A stretch of DNA of 64,000 nt from Deltaproteobacteria bacterium (GTDB lineage Bacteria; Desulfobacterota; Desulfuromonadia; Geobacterales; Pseudopelobacteraceae), in the NCBI GenBank assembly GCA_016182975.1, contig JACPFJ010000006.1:124001-188000 (forward strand), in the 5' to 3' direction. The number at the start of each line of letters is the position of its first letter. Within the stretch, counting starts at the first letter, position 1. The notes beneath the pieces were generated by a model. It was not told the DNA's origin, searched no databases, and saw nothing but the letters and a program-made list of their open reading frames with translations. This document shows, piece by piece, positions 63,969-64,000 of the stretch. Position numbers and translations under genes: made by a program.

Positions 63969-64000
63969 GTGAGGATACGTAATACATTTTCAAAACAACT
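63969..64000 (+). CDS. Start of an unidentified gene cut by the right edge
   Basis: GTG 63969 follows GGAGG at good spacing and opens MRIRNTFSKQ before the window ends. The basic start would fit a membrane protein such as another sensor kinase, but ten residues are not enough to name it. Confidence 0.45.
   Translation, partial: MRIRNTFSKQ

Overview
The window looks like chromosomal DNA of a member of the Geobacteraceae/Desulfuromonadales, a Gram-negative, metal-exposed delta-proteobacterium. This is an inference from gene content, not from a marker gene: there are three sigma-54 enhancer-binding response regulators, an RND copper/silver-type efflux system, a c'-type cytochrome, outer-membrane proteins, a flagellin-type (pseudaminic) sugar pathway and many intergenic inverted repeats. 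No rRNA, tRNA, CRISPR array or transposase was seen.

Left part (1-29710, all minus strand): one long run of tightly packed or overlapping genes for a surface glycan. Reading in the direction of transcription it starts with pseudaminic-type nonulosonate genes (PseB-, PseC- and NeuB/PseI-like, and a cytidylyltransferase-PseG fusion). It continues with several SAM methyltransferases, two ATP-grasp enzymes, a pyruvyltransferase-like protein, a two-subunit transketolase, an SDR, a GH57-like protein, a radical SAM protein and galE. It ends in two very large multi-domain glycosyltransferases, the last running off the left edge. Two stretches (about 10.3-13.2 kb and 25.8-26.6 kb) are clearly more AT-rich than their neighbours, and one gene is a frameshifted relic.

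Middle part (29.9-42.3 kb, mostly minus): three TPR proteins, one with a sigma-28-like (FliA) promoter, which ties the locus to motility. Next come a MntA-HepT toxin-antitoxin pair beside a decayed copy of a response-regulator tail, an intact sensor kinase/NtrC-type regulator pair, an Omp85-like outer-membrane lipoprotein (plus strand), an MsbA-like ABC exporter and ssb.

Right part (42.4-64 kb, mostly plus): a metal-handling region. An HMA-domain protein, a DUF2318 protein, an FtsX-type permease and a LolD-type ATPase are followed by a kinase/NtrC-type regulator pair, then cusC-, cusB- and cusA-like genes and a series of small secreted proteins (YtkA-like, GerMN lipoprotein, cytochrome c', PCYCGC-like, ZraP-like). 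A second kinase/regulator pair, whose regulator has lost its DNA-binding tail, and an OB-fold-like secreted protein complete the region. Four start regions share a bipartite control signal: a GAATAT...ATATTC palindrome or half-site upstream of a sigma-54-type -24/-12 element. In three of the four the distance between the two is exactly the same. The likely activator is the NtrC-type protein encoded at 46892-48259. Several intergenic gaps in this half hold short elements with long inverted arms made of 7-9 bp repeat units. One of them carries a GxxExxY nuclease-like gene and separates cusB from cusA.
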